Source: Acephala macrosclerotiorum (taxonomy: Eukaryota; Ascomycota; Leotiomycetes; Helotiales; Mollisiaceae). Taken from it: DNA of 64,000 nucleotides. The translations under genes and the position numbers were made by a program. This document shows, piece by piece, positions 1-12,700 of this stretch. Within the stretch, counting starts at the first letter, position 1; each line of letters opens with the position of its first letter. Under the pieces are notes generated by a model that was given only the letters and a program-made list of their open reading frames with translations, had not been told where the DNA came from and did no database searches. Where the stretch lies: contig MU119276.1 in assembly GCA_014904845.1 (NCBI GenBank), positions 161,512 to 225,511 of the forward strand. Direction: 5' to 3'.

Positions 1-1985
1 ATTCTGATTGGAGGAGCTGCCGCTATCAACTCATTGACTGGGATGAGTGTTTATGCCAGTCTTTGGTTGCTTCCTCTGAGTGTCTCCGCATACACTATGC
101 GAGGTGGCTTGAGAGCTACCATCCTGACAGACTACGTGAGTCTCGTTCTTCCCTTCCATACGAGAAAAGCTTATTAAACTGGGGTAGATCCACACAGCCA
201 TCATTCTAATTGTCATCCTTGTCTTCTGGTTCAAAGTCTATGCAACTGGATCTCAAATCGGATCTCCAGGAAAGATGTGGGACCTCCTCATCGAAGCCGC
301 AAAGCGAAACGACTACTCGGCACCGACCAAGGATGGAAGTTACCTTACCATTCGATCTCTCGGCGCTCTCAAATTCGCCATCCTCAGTATCCTAGAATAT
401 ACCGGTGTCGTCTTCCTGGACAACTCTTTCCACCAAAAAGGAATTGCTGCTGATCCTGCCTCCGCTATTCCTGGCTATGTTCTCGGGGGATTGGCCTGGT
501 ACGCCATGCCTTTCACCTTGGCGACCACGATGGGTATCCTGGCTGTTGCGCTGGAGAATACTCCTGCTTTCCCCACGTACCCGAGAAGAATGAATACTAA
601 GGAGATTGGCGCTGGGCTGGCTCTACCTTATGCTGCTCAAACAATTGCTGGCAAAGGTGGTGCAGGTGCAGGTCAGTCACACAAATCTCCCTTGTTCATC
701 CCAACGCATTAATTGCTAACCTTTCGTGTCGGAAACGCATAGTCCTCGTATTGATGTTCATGAGTTGTACCAGTGCTATTTCCAGTGTGATGATCGGCAC
801 CTCCACCGTTCTTTCGTACGACGTGTACAAAACTTGTGAGTCCTCCTTAACATTCGATTGTTCATCAAAGGACAGCTATCCTGATTTTAATCCTCCCAGA
901 TATCAATCCCAAGGCAACCGATGCCCAAGTCCTCAACGCAGGGCACTGGTGCGTGGCCGGCTTTGCTATCTTCATGGCTGCCTTTGGTACCATGCTTCAC
1001 GGCGTCAATATTGATCTAGGTTTCATTTACGTGAGCATTCTAGAATGGAACTCCCCGATAAAGATGGAATACTGATAATATTCCCTGTCTAGAATATGAC
1101 AGGTATCTTCACAGGCTCAGCACTTCCAGCTCTTGTCGGCACCTTCTTCTCATCGCGACAGGGGGCTCTAGCAGCAACCGCATCTATCTGGACTGGGTTC
1201 TTTGCCGCGGTGATAACCTGGGTGCGTCATTCCCCTTCCACTCTGTCTCCTCAAAATGACACAAGACAAACTGACGCTTTCTCGTCTCTCTGTAGCTTAC
1301 CCTCGCTCAACGTTTCTCAGGAACTGTCAGCATCGCCTCCGTCGGAGCCACCGATCCCTGTCTCTACGGATGTATTGCGGGTATCGGTGCCGCCGCTGTT
1401 GTCACCATCAGCATTTCTATCTTCCACAATGCAAATTATGGATGGGAATCGCTCAGTGCGATTCGCTTAGTCGATGACGAAGGGCATGATAGGGATGTGG
1501 CGTATGCGGACCCGACTTATGATCCTGAACGTTTGAGGAAGGCTGCTTATGTTGCGAGGGGCATCACTGTGTTCTTGTTTTTGGCTTTGTTTATTATTTG
1601 GCCTTGGACGTATGCTCTTGAATTTCCTTCTCCTCATTCGAAAAACACGAGGCAGATACTAACGTGGAGAAATAGATTGTACGGCACAGCCTATCAGTTC
1701 TCGAAGAAATTCTTCACTGGATGGGTCATCGTATCCCTACTTTGGGCATTCTTTTCCTTCTTTAGCGTTACTGTCTTCCCAATCATCGAAGGGCGACATC
1801 TCCTTCTATCATGGGCAAGGGATCTCTTCGGTAAGAGTGGGAAGGGACAACATAGAGATGAGTTCGATCACCATCAACATGTTCAACGATATGATGAGTC
1901 AGGATCGGCTGAGGCTATTGAGGAGAAGGGAAATGCTAGTGACAAGACTGCGCCAGTTGATATTAAAGAGGAGAAAAATATCTAA
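1..1985 (+). CDS. DUR3: Urea active transporter (DUR3, sodium:solute symporter family), 3' part
   Basis: C-terminal 531 residues of a plasma-membrane urea/polyamine symporter; the 5' end lies outside the window. Seven exons are readable: 1-135, 188-671, 743-835, 900-1030, 1093-1221, 1296-1609 and 1676-1985. Their lengths sum to an exact number of codons. Family marks are the GGAAAINSLTG and GGLRATILTDY segments at the start, IGSPGKMWDLL after the second exon junction, and YGTAYQFSKKFFTGW near the end. At least seven hydrophobic segments are visible, followed by a charged hydrophilic tail. The last intron (1610-1675) has a clear CTAAC branch point. Dur3 proteins import urea under nitrogen limitation; regulation cannot be judged because the promoter is missing. 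No lesions were seen. Confidence 0.9.
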
Positions 1986-3392
1986 AAAGTATTATAAGTG
2001 GTTTTTTTGATACAAATTTAAAATTTTAATATAACTTACATAAATGTTAATTCATAAAACACGTCAAAAGAGCTATACAAAGTCCGAAAAGCATGTGGAA
2101 ACTAGCAAAGTGGGCGAGAAACCGGGAGGGGGTGGCAGCGACAACGACTCCGGTATTGCAGGACTCTACAATAGGCACCGAATACACAGAAGCGCAAGAC
2201 GAGGCGCGCCTCCTTAAAAACTACCTTCTTTCCAACCACTCCGGAACTAGAACTTTAGACATAGACGGGGCCGAGCACCAAACCCAGATCCCCTTCCTAA
2301 ACACTACAGAGGAAGAGACCTCCTGGGATGTCGGCTCTGATTCATTTTGTAACTTCTGTTCTTGACTCTAGAATACAATGCTCTGGAGTGTAAACGGCCC
2401 CATAATTTGAGTGAAACTGCATTCGAACAGGGACAGATCGTTGGGCAGCTCGCGTTCGGCTGGCATCCCAACCCCAATGTTGTAGGGGTTCTCGAACCAT
2501 TTATATTGAACAGGACGAGTCAATATAGGACAGTTATAATCTGCTAAAATAAAATAAAACTCACGGAAATGCGACCTCTGTCGATTCTCAACTCCTCCGC
2601 AGTGGGTTGACTGGAACAGTGGGTAGCACTGAAAGTCAAAAGTCTATATGGCATAGTTCCTAGTGCCATTGCGTCCAAGTGTTGCGAGAGTATTGCGCGA
2701 CTGTTAGCGGATGTTGAAACCGGCGTCGAGAGCAAGTTCACCGTTAGATAATGTTGAGTGGAGGTAGATGCTGCTGGGATGGGCGGCGATGAGCTCGGGG
2801 GTTATTGGGTTTGAGCGAAAATGAAGCAAGAGGATAACGCTCTGGACGAGGCGTGTTAAGTAAAGGATACAGTAAAGGTCGAGATGAGAGAAGGTGAATA
2901 AGAGAGGACAAAAAGTAGATTGTATTGAAGTCACTTGCAAAACCGGCTTCCCCTTTGTGCGCAGCTGCTGGGAACTCTGAACTCGTTTATGACCAGGGTC
3001 CTCGGCCAACCAACTAAATGTGGTTGGGCGCAAATGTGCTTAACCATGCCACTTGAAGAAGTTGTCCTTTTCAAAAGCTTCGAATACGTACGAGAATTAG
3101 TCTCTTGATCATATTCGCACTGTAGTATCTCATTTTCAGTGCCATGGCCCGAACCTCCCTCTCCCTGCTGCGAACCACCCCCCAAAACATCATACTGCTC
3201 CTGTGCCCATACATCTCCTATTGAGTTGTCTGCGTCTCCATTCCTAGAATGGGCGGTCTATTTCCTACTGATGCGAAGGACATAGTTCCTGTATCAATCT
3301 TGTACTGGAGTTTAAACGATGAGGTCGACGGGCAGCGAGATATTTCACGGTTGATGATCAGATACCCATGCTAGAATAATTTGTAATGGCTT
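1986..3392. other. Gene-poor stretch after DUR3
   Basis: No gene is supported here. An open frame on the plus strand at 2093-2365 (90 codons) and open frames on the minus strand at 2544-2741 and 2704-3033 show no family I recognise. They could be fragments of a decayed gene. The first bases after DUR3 (1986-2060) are AT-rich and probably hold its 3' untranslated region. Confidence 0.4.
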
Positions 3393-3626
3393 TTAGCTTC
3401 TTTCCAGTCGTCTCATAGCTCTCACATTAAATTTCGCAAGCGCCTGGACTAGCTGAGGGGTGGCTACGATCCCGTCGCCGCGCTGGTTGAGGAGCAGTGC
3501 CATCACCTCCTTGCCACTACTCCGGTTCCCAGCTGCTGTCTTGACCACCTCTTCAATTGAAGTCATCGCAGACATCGTTTCATTCTGCTTTGTTATCAAG
3601 GCTGAGCCGCTTCTAGGTCGAGACAC
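3393..3626 (-). pseudogene. Ankyrin-tail-like remnant downstream of the large NLR
   Basis: A 77-codon open frame with the segment VVKTAAGNRSSGKEVMALLL. This resembles the repeat unit that follows ankyrin repeats in many fungal NACHT-ankyrin proteins. A degenerate version ([15 protein letters not shown]) occurs inside the large NLR just upstream, at the end of its ankyrin section. I found no intron joining this frame to the NLR: a GT-AG intron around 3620-3670 can be drawn but puts the frame out of phase. It may be a leftover C-terminus displaced when the zinc-finger exon joined the NLR, or an exon I failed to connect. Confidence 0.45.
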
Positions 3627-3637
3627 CTTGACCCTTG

Positions 3638-6600
3638 TTAATAGTAATAAATATTCTCAACAGCGGGGCCAGCCTCAGCAGCTCTCGGCGCACATTCAGG
3701 GCACTCAATCCACTCCCCGACACCGTTATCCACCCACCCGGGATATTCTCGACAAGTCCCACACTCATAACTCCCCAGCTGCTCAACAGCAGTTGAAGCA
3801 ACGGTAACCGCCGCCGAGCTCGCAGTCGCATACCCCGGCTCCTCATCAGCCTCCACTGGTACAGTCCTCTGACGCCGCTGCTGCTTCAACCTCGCATCAA
3901 CACGTTCCTGCTCGCACGACACCTTGCAATCAGAACACTCCCACCCGTTCTCATTGACCTGTCGTCTGATCAAACAACTTGCACATCGCCACCAACGAGA
4001 AGAGATCTTGCGCTCAGCTAGCCATGCTTTTTGAACAGCAGCCCATTGTTCTCTAGCCATCTTCTTCTCGCCCTTAGCACACCCGATATCCTCCTTATGA
4101 TAATCGCGGAGGTGATCACGGTAGTGATCTTTGCGGGCAAAAGGTTCGTGGAATCGTCCGCATTTGGAATAATCGCAGCGGAAAGAGTCTTTCCGGTCTG
4201 GGGATGCATGGACGTTCTTGTAATGGCGTTCGAGGTCGGCAGGCCTAGTAAAAACTGTTTGTTTGCCCGTGCAGCCCCCAGGGTATTGGCACGGATATGC
4301 GCCTTTCTTTATTTCTCTGCAACGTTGATTAGCGTTAGTTTATTTGGTCGAGGAGAGTGTCATACTTTGGATAGTCCAGGAAAACACGACGTGGTGTTTG
4401 ATATGTGGGGTCATACCCGTCCTGCAGTTCAAAATATGGATCCTTTTGCTTTGCAACTACGAATTTGTACAGATTCAAAAGTTGACTATGTGGGCTCCAT
4501 CCCAAGCTGGTTGCAGTTGGCCTAGTATCTCTAGTGGCAGCTGGCTCAGGGCAGAAAGATGGTGAAAAAACTAGGGCCTGGAGCGGTAACATCACTTTAT
4601 CGTTGCTGCTCTCGATTCCAGCTGCTGCCTTAGCTACCCCTTCCGTGATCGTGATATCGACCTTGTTTGTCTCGAGCAGCAGCTTGATGACGGCCTCGTG
4701 CTTGTTCTCAGCCGCCCACCACAGCGGCGTCCAACCGTCTCCATCCTTCGAGTCGGCCTCGACCTTGCCTGTCTCGAGCAGCAGCTTGACGACGGCCTCG
4801 TGCCCTCTCGCTGCCGCCCATGATAGCGGCGTCCGTTTGTGGCTATCTATTGGATCCGGATTACTCCCACTTGCGAGCAGAACGCTTGCTATTCTCCCCA
4901 GACCGAAGTATGCGGCTAAGTGTAACCCCGTTATATGCCTTGGAAATTGTTGACTGTAACCTGAAGAGGAGCGCCCCACTGCCATTAGTGCTTGGGCTGA
5001 CGCCTCGATTTTGGCTTCGCTGGTGAGAAAATACATAATCCTTTCGCTTGATGATGATGAAAATTCGTGAGCATGATGTCCCCAGTTCTGAGCAGCATAT
5101 CTATAAAGCTGATTTAACTGTAGTCGGCCTTCGAACTCTTCGTCAGTAATAGAACATCCACTTCCAAAAGTGCTGAACGAAAGATATGTAACGCAAATAT
5201 TAGTGATATAATCCTCCGCATTCGGAAACCATTGGCTCTGCGTTCGTTCGAAGTATTCTTGTATTGTATAATGGACGAAGCGGACGATTTGGCTTTTTTC
5301 ATCAATAGTGACCAGCCCAGCACACACAGAGAGCGTATCATCAATCTCTCGGAAGTTGTCTTTATCAAGCTCAAGATCGCTAGTTTCGACTGCAAGGGCG
5401 TGCTGAAGCTCTGTTGTAATAAGCGGCCTCCTGGCGCAGGTGATCCAAGATAGAACATTCACTGCAAGCAGTTGAAGCCCTGGTTTTTGCTCTATAATTC
5501 TCTTCATATCCGACTCATATGCTCGAGTTAAAGCGTCTAATTTCTCATCTCCGCCCGATCCTTGAGGTCGCCTCGAGAGCTGTTTTAATGCATTTCTTAT
5601 AGCATTCGGCGTAGTTGTATCCTCAAGCGAGCTAAGATAAAGCTGCGCCAAGAGAAACCTAGATAGAAGTCAGCAAGTATACCTCGTTTCCGCGTTAGTT
5701 CAATATATACATTCCGTCAACGGCCCTTGTGATTTCGTTCATAATCTCTTCTTGCAGCTGTGGCAGGCGTAAAACGAACGCTGGGAGATGCGACATGCGA
5801 CTGCCAAGATATCTGCGAACATCATCATCGCTAGCAAGGATTTCACGTGAAAGATATCCCTTGAACTTCCTCTCAATATCCGGGATTGGCCGCGAGGTTG
5901 CTAAAAAGTTTACTTTAGTCTTAGCCTGGAGGCTAAAGATCTCTGATAGGAATTTCGCTCGGCATCTATCTGATACTTGGCATTCATCAAGTGCATCGAC
6001 AATAATAAAGACCCTCGAATATATAGAAGCCACTGAGTGGAGAGCTTTCGAGATTTCATCAAGTGATGGTCGCGTGTCTTCCTTCTTGTGATAGTAATAG
6101 AGAGCTTTTACACTGTCTGGTAAGGGGGACTGTTTCTGGCTTAGCTGTTGAAGTAGACTCGCAAGTAAGTCTTTAGCCTTTTGTTCACCGCGCTGCCGGA
6201 AGTTACAATAGAGGTACGCAATACCAATGCTCGGTTCTGCATTGAATAGTGCATTAAGGTCGTCGACGACAATAGATGTAAGAATTGTCTTCCCCGCCCC
6301 AGGTATCCCTGGACAGAACAACGTCTGCTTGTTAGTATTCAGCCATGTCTGGTACTCTTCTGAGTCCAGGAACCATTGACCAGTTCCCGGTTGCCGCCTC
6401 CTAATATATTCAGTCTGCTGAGGAGCGTAGTCGATTGGCGTGAGCCAGTTGAGGATCTCAAGGCGTTCTTGTCTATCCAACTTCGGCATCATCGTTTCGA
6501 GATTTGCTCCAGTTCTGGATGCATTATCAAGACCTACATCTATTATTAGAAGCTCGTTAGCACTTTGACACAGAGGCTTGGGAATGAAATTAATTACCTT

Positions 6601-9262
6601 GTGATAATTCGTCTGATCGTAAGAAAGCTTCGCTCTTGGAATCTGCACTTGTTTGTAATCCCTGGAGATAACGAGCCGTAAACCCTGACAGCGTAGGGTC
6701 CTTCGAGTGATCACCTGGGTATGGGTGTGGTATTTTATCCCAAACGCGTTTCCAGTAATGGTTTCTGGTGGGACTTAGTTCTGCAATCGGCCCCCAAGTC
6801 GCCCAATGTTCCTCCCAAGCTCGGTAGTCGTCCTCTTTTGAGCCACCGTGTTTTGATAATATCGCTATACTATCGCCATCGTGAAGTTCCTTTTCCTCGT
6901 TAGGTTCATTGTCGTCACTTTCTGGTACGTCATCGTCGATATCTGCACCGGTGAGTTCTTCAACTAGATTGTTGAGTGAAGGGAAGAAGCCAGCTAATAG
7001 ATCTTTCTCAAAATCCTTGGCAATTAACTCAAGAGCAGGAGTATAACTCGACAGCTTCTGGAATATACTTTGCAAACTCCCACCTGAGGCTTGCATTCCC
7101 TCCCAAGCCTCTCTGCTAAGACTTCCGAGGGACTCGAATTTGTTTATCAGTCTCTCGAGTTGAAGGAACAGCCCTTTGAGCTCCCGTTGGCAGAGACCTA
7201 GTTTGACCAACACCCTCTGAAGAGTAATTGACTTCGGTCCTCTGTTCTTCCCTGAGGCCATGTTGTCTCGCTCGCTCTTCATCTGATCGACCCATGAAAA
7301 TACCAGTGGCGATTCCTGCTCGCCATCGCTTCCTATCTCAGTAAGTCTGTTTTGAAGAGCTTCAAGCGCGTTTCGAAATGTGTAGACTAGATTTAGAATA
7401 GCAATTAGCGTCAGCTTTTTACGGCTCGCTGGCTGCTGCAATTCGTTGTATCTCACTTACCTTGAAAGGAGACCTCCTCGAATCTAGCACCTGCACGACT
7501 GCCTAGAAGAGTTTGAATATGTCAGTGACAGGCCAATAATAAAACAGGAGCGTCTTACAAGCTTCTAATACTCTTTGTACACTTTGGCGGAGATCGTTAA
7601 ATTCTGCAGTATGTGATTGAAAAGTGACTGGGCTCCTTCTATTGACCCTAAGGTCATCTTCGTTGAAGATAGATACTCGAGATGCCGAAGAGTGGGAGGC
7701 TCGCTCTACATCGTCATTCAGTCCAACAAAAGGAATCATCGCAAGAGATCTTAGATGGTTTGCTATGTGGTTGCGTAACACATCAACGTTAGCCGACTCA
7801 GGGCTGTCATCGCACAAGGGACAGATTGGCAAGGATTCGGTCCGAGAAAGACGAACAACACTTGATTGGGCCAGGATTTTAAGTTCCGACTCGTTGAGAG
7901 TGCCCTCGTGTTCACAATTTGTATGCTCCAGGAAATCAACGTCTGAATCGAAGGGCACATCTTCAGGATGCAAGGTGCAAACCCACTGACGTGCAGAATG
8001 TTGTTGCTGCATGTGGTCAACCCAGCTGCCTGTCGTCGGATACAGGGTATAAGGTATCCTGCAGTCTTCGATGATACAGATATATGGCAAAATGTCTTTG
8101 AGGGCATGCTGCCTGATGAAGAGTTAGCATACTCATGACAGATTCGACACATATAGCCTTACTTCCATTTATCCCCAAACGCCTTTTCTATGGGTTGAAT
8201 GATAAAACAGATCGGACACTCGAATTCTTTTGCTCCATAACGTAGGTTCTTCGGCGGAGGAGGAATCCATAAGTCAGGGGAATGATTCTGCATTGCACTA
8301 CCGACCGAGGAAGTTTTTGCGGAGAACGTCTGCGGTAATCGACTTCTGCTGACAACCGAAGCACTTTTTTGTGAAGCTGTCCCCATATTTGCCTTCTTTA
8401 ACGTCTGAGCTCGAGTTGGCATGCTTTTGGACCTTGAAGATGTGGCATTTGGGAGTAGAACCGAGACATTTTCATCAATTGGTGGTGCGGATGCTTCCTG
8501 TTTCTCAGGCGCCAGCTTGCTCACCTCAAACCCACGGTCTTGTTTCTGTGATTGAGAGTATGATAGATATCTTTGCCGTAGACTGATTGTTTCTACCAGA
8601 CGGTTGCGAAGTTTTTGGCTGGCATGAGGATGGCGAGCATTGGTCAGGATGCGAATACCTTCTTTGAATTCTTTGGTGACATTAACTTCTTTGCCATCCT
8701 CTAAGCGAATGACTTCCTGAAAATTGGCAGCTTTCAGATATCTATTTCGAATTGAAGCCTTGCGAATAAAAGCAGTCAGTCGGAACAATTGATCCAAGGT
8801 TTCTTCAATTGCATATCTCGACACTTCTAATGAAGTCCGATGACGCTCCAAAGACTTGAACGTGATTGAAGTAGACGAGTCTGAGGTAGACGATGACGAT
8901 GATAGTGGCCTCTCTGGTGCAACAATAGGGGAAGGGATGATGCGGCGTGTGTCGTTGGAGGGTTCTAGTAAAGCTGATGTGACAAAAATCTCAGTGAATG
9001 TTTTTAGCCAGCGTTAACTGGACCACTCACCAGTGATATGTCGATCCAAGACCTCAAGCGTATTGACCATCATCCGTTGAAGATCCCCCAGATCTCTCAA
9101 CCTCCAATCCATGAACGCATGTCCAGGCGTAAGAATGCTACTGTTAGCTGCCCATGTATTGAAGCGGAACAACTGATCCTCTCCCCACTCGTCTTTTTTC
9201 GACGCAGCCGAGAGCAATTTGAGCTTTTGCAGACAAGCTGTAGCATGAACGTAGAGTTGCAT
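3638..9262 (-). CDS. NLR-type protein: C2H2 - HeLo-like - NACHT - ankyrin - C2H2 (1742 aa)
   Basis: A STAND/NLR protein of the fungal self/non-self class. Eight exons run 9262-9031, 8973-8163, 8112-7559, 7502-7461, 7386-6598, 6539-5711, 5658-4366 and 4316-3638. All seven introns are GT-AG, all phases agree, and the sum is 1743 codons. The ATG at 9262 places the fungal RF-W-AN/RLRD helical region near the N-terminus. Domains: C2H2 module (FECPICF followed by [11 protein letters not shown], about residues 335-440); HeLo-like helical region (about 515-720); NACHT with Walker A GIPGAGKT near 887-894 and Walker [11 protein letters not shown] near 987-996; ankyrin repeats about 1328-1435; a second C2H2 pair (YPCQYPGGC and [10 protein letters not shown]) about 1522-1590; then further CxxC pairs. 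Known relatives trigger cell death or incompatibility after ligand binding; the ligand here is unknown. Whether one transcript spans all exons is inferred. Confidence 0.75.
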
Positions 9263-9744
9263 AGGGGCAGCCAGCTCGAGCACACCAACGCCATGGCTTG
9301 GCAAGACACCGCATGAATTGTGGAGCAGGCTGTAGAGTATCCCAGTCCGAGTTGGGGATTTTGAGCTTTGTGGTGGAAAATGAAGCAGGATCCTGCCTCC
9401 TTTGAGATGAGATGTGTTGATTCTCCAGAAGTTATCAGTCAAGAGAAGTCGAGTAAGGCTCGATCCGAGTTTGCCTGAGCCTAACCCTCGACTTCGAGCC
9501 GAGCGGAGGTGGTTGAGCTGAGCTGGCATCTCATCCCGCATCTGCGCCCCACATATGCAGCTTGCCCTTCCAACTATGATTGGCCGGCCATACATAATAC
9601 ACTACCTAGGTCGACCAATTCCTCATCACGAACCGACCCACCCACTGAGCCTGGTGAACAGCAAAAGGCAGACCATCCACCCACCAATGCGTCAACACGT
9701 TCCCGCATCGTCGTCGTCTTTGCCGTCGTGATGAAGCTTGAAGC
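9263..9744. promoter_or_regulatory. Divergent intergenic region between the NLR and the protease gene
   Basis: About 480 bp separate the minus-strand NLR start from the plus-strand protease start, so both promoters must lie here. I see no clear TATA box or recognisable operator. A minus-strand open frame continues upstream of the chosen NLR ATG as far as 9595, so a longer NLR N-terminus is possible but does not resemble the family. Confidence 0.4.
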
Positions 9745-12700
9745 TTGACTGAGATCAAAAGTCCCATCGCCGTGTCGCATGCTTGCACCGCCACCGGAGA
9801 GATGTTGTCTGAGGATAGTAGTAGGCCGTTCGTCGAGCTGAAAGCCGTCGCGGATTTTCTGGCGGAGATCGCCAGCTTCCATCTGCAGGTAGCCGACTGG
9901 CAACCATCACAACCGCAGCGTCCACTATCACGCGCCGATATTAGTCCGCTCCTTCTCCACAAGGCACAGGCCCGATTCTACGAGATATTGACGCTGCAAT
10001 TGGCTTTTCTTGCTCAGCATCTAGCTGCTGTACAGTTTGACGATTTGCAAGATGATGTCCTCGAGAGCCTTAAGAAGATTTGGGAGAAGATCGATAAACT
10101 CATATCCCCGCAAGTAGTCATAGAAATTTGGGGGAGAGCCGGATTCGTAGGTGACTCTCGAAGGCCTGGTCTTCTTACCGCTGACGTAGAATGTACTTCT
10201 TAGGATACTTCAGTCTTAGAATCTTACAAATTCTCAAATTTAGGTACAGTAACGCGTCATGAGTCTGAGCTACTTAAGCGAAACGCGCCTAAAACGCGTG
10301 AATCGCGATTTAATCACTTTCAAAAAAAAAAACTATATTCTAGCTTATAAAATCTTTCATCTTTTCGGTGCAAGATACTCTCGAACATAAGAAATTTTTC
10401 TGTCTCTTTGAATTTTGTTTTATAATAAATGTTCTCGAGTAATAATTGTTTTAAAATGCTAAAGCGCGAGCGACTAGATTTTACACGTTAAATTGGTCGT
10501 TTTTCAGTTATTTTAGACACTTCTTATTCGACCGCTCGGCATGCGAGCGCTATACCCACGGCCTAGAATCCCTTTAGAGACGAGAAATAACTCTTTAAAG
10601 CCTGTTTAGCGATGCAATTATTATATTTACACATGTTGTGGTTCTAAAGATATTAGTCCTAGAAAAGGAGGCAAAATGGCCATTTTTGGTGGGGTTTTCG
10701 CTTATGGCTCAGACTCTTGACGTGGCACTGTATGTAGGCTTTGCGAGTGTTTGCTCCACAATCTGAGAGATCAATTTCTCAAAGACGACGAGAACCTCAT
10801 CTTTCTGCCTACTTACAAGAAGACGCCATCTTTGGCCACCTACCTGAAGCGATTCAATGACAAGATGGAGGGGAAATCGTTGATTGACCCTGAGATCGAG
10901 CTAAATTATGAGAATTGGTCTCCAAAGTTCTTCGATAACAAGCTGCATCGCGGACTTCACAGAGTCCGCGACCTAGCTTGCAAACTTCATACTACCCTGC
11001 ACCGTCACTGGCCTTGCAAATGTGGAAGTACTCACTCCGAGACAATCGGAGAATATTCAGAGGCAAAACTTCGCCTAGGCCCTAATTGGAACTCTGGCAA
11101 AGAATTCCAGGGGATGTTTGAATTGTTCTTATGTGGTGAATGGGGGAAGCAAGAATGTCAAATATGTATGATAGAGTGAGTAGAATGGTCCACGGCAAGA
11201 TTCTGAAACTCACCCTCTCTGCTAGACAAAATCCCGTTGAACCGATGGAAGTCTGTCAATTGGTAGCTGCCGAAGAAATGAGCAGATTTTTGAACTTAGC
11301 CCTTGACCACAAGGGAAAAATCTAGGACCAGGAGCCTAGTTTGAGCCGAAAGCTTGATGTAGACCCCAAACATCTTATCGAGATGAATCTACAAGAAATG
11401 CTAGAGGCACTTCCATACGTGGGTTTGAAAAAGAAACGAGTTCTGGCCCTTATCTTAGCGAGTTCCCTCCTACATCTCTATCACAGTCTTTGGCTCAAAC
11501 CAACATGGAGCATGGATAACATAACATTTTTTTGTTATTATGAAGGAAACGATTTGCGTTTCGATCCCAGTCAACCGTACCACTCTACGAAGTTTGGGGA
11601 TTCAGGGGAAGCCCCTATAAATGGACGCAAACGGCGTATGTTGCACAAATACTCAAGCCTCTTAACATTAGCTCGAGTTCTATTAGAAATCGAGCTTTCG
11701 GATCGCATTAAGTACATCAAGGAGCAATCGAAGTTCCAAGCTTACCTAAATAGCGTGGATCCAAACACCAATAAATTGATCGTCGAGTGCCTGATGGCCG
11801 AGTACAGAAAGCATCGATATGCCAATTCCCTCTATATCAAGGCGATTGAGAAATGCTTCGAACCGGACTTCCTTCTTGGATTTGAAAACTCGCCAAATCC
11901 GTACGTAGAAAGGGATATCATGAGAGCCATCTACGTCAATGTTATTGGTCCGCTTGAACAAGAGCTTTTGGAAGATTTCTCACAAAAAGGGGAGCGACTG
12001 AGTCGGGAGCACCTCAATGGCTTGTGATCCGACAAACATATGGATCAAATTTGCGGTTGGAAGCCCCCAGGTCGCCAAACGTCTGTGACTCCTTTCATCG
12101 CTTCCGAAAACCTCAAATCCAACAAACTCAAGCAAGTTCGCTTCGATGACGGCCTTAAAGTCATACAAGAGGAGGTACAGAAACCTGGGCACACCGAGAC
12201 TTTGCCACCGACGACGAGAGCACTACGATGGCAGGTGTATTTGATTCTGATACTGCAAAGGCTTCCGAAGATAGCATGTGAGTGACACAGGCTTACCTTA
12301 TGAGATATGGCTTACTAACCAGCAGCAGAAAATGGACAGATAATTGGTTCACCGACCCAATCAAAGCTCAAACGTTGGTAGATAAGGGTTGCTGCAAGAG
12401 AGGATCACTGCCTCTACAGCCGAAAAGTGTTTTGTCTTCGAGACCTTGGCTTGAGCCGGCTGTGATGGGTGCTACGATGGATTCAAATAGGTAACCACTC
12501 TTTTCGATGAATCTGGCATGATCTAATTATCTCTCAGCAAGAAATCTGACACTTCATGGTGGAAAGCGTTTGAGCAAACTAGTAGCTACATGGAAAAGTT
12601 AAGAAGAGGGCTTCCCGAAGGGCAACACCCAAGAAGAGTGAAAGTGGCAATTCTTGATACTGGAATTGACTGGGAGGATCCTCTGCTCCGGAAAGCTCGA

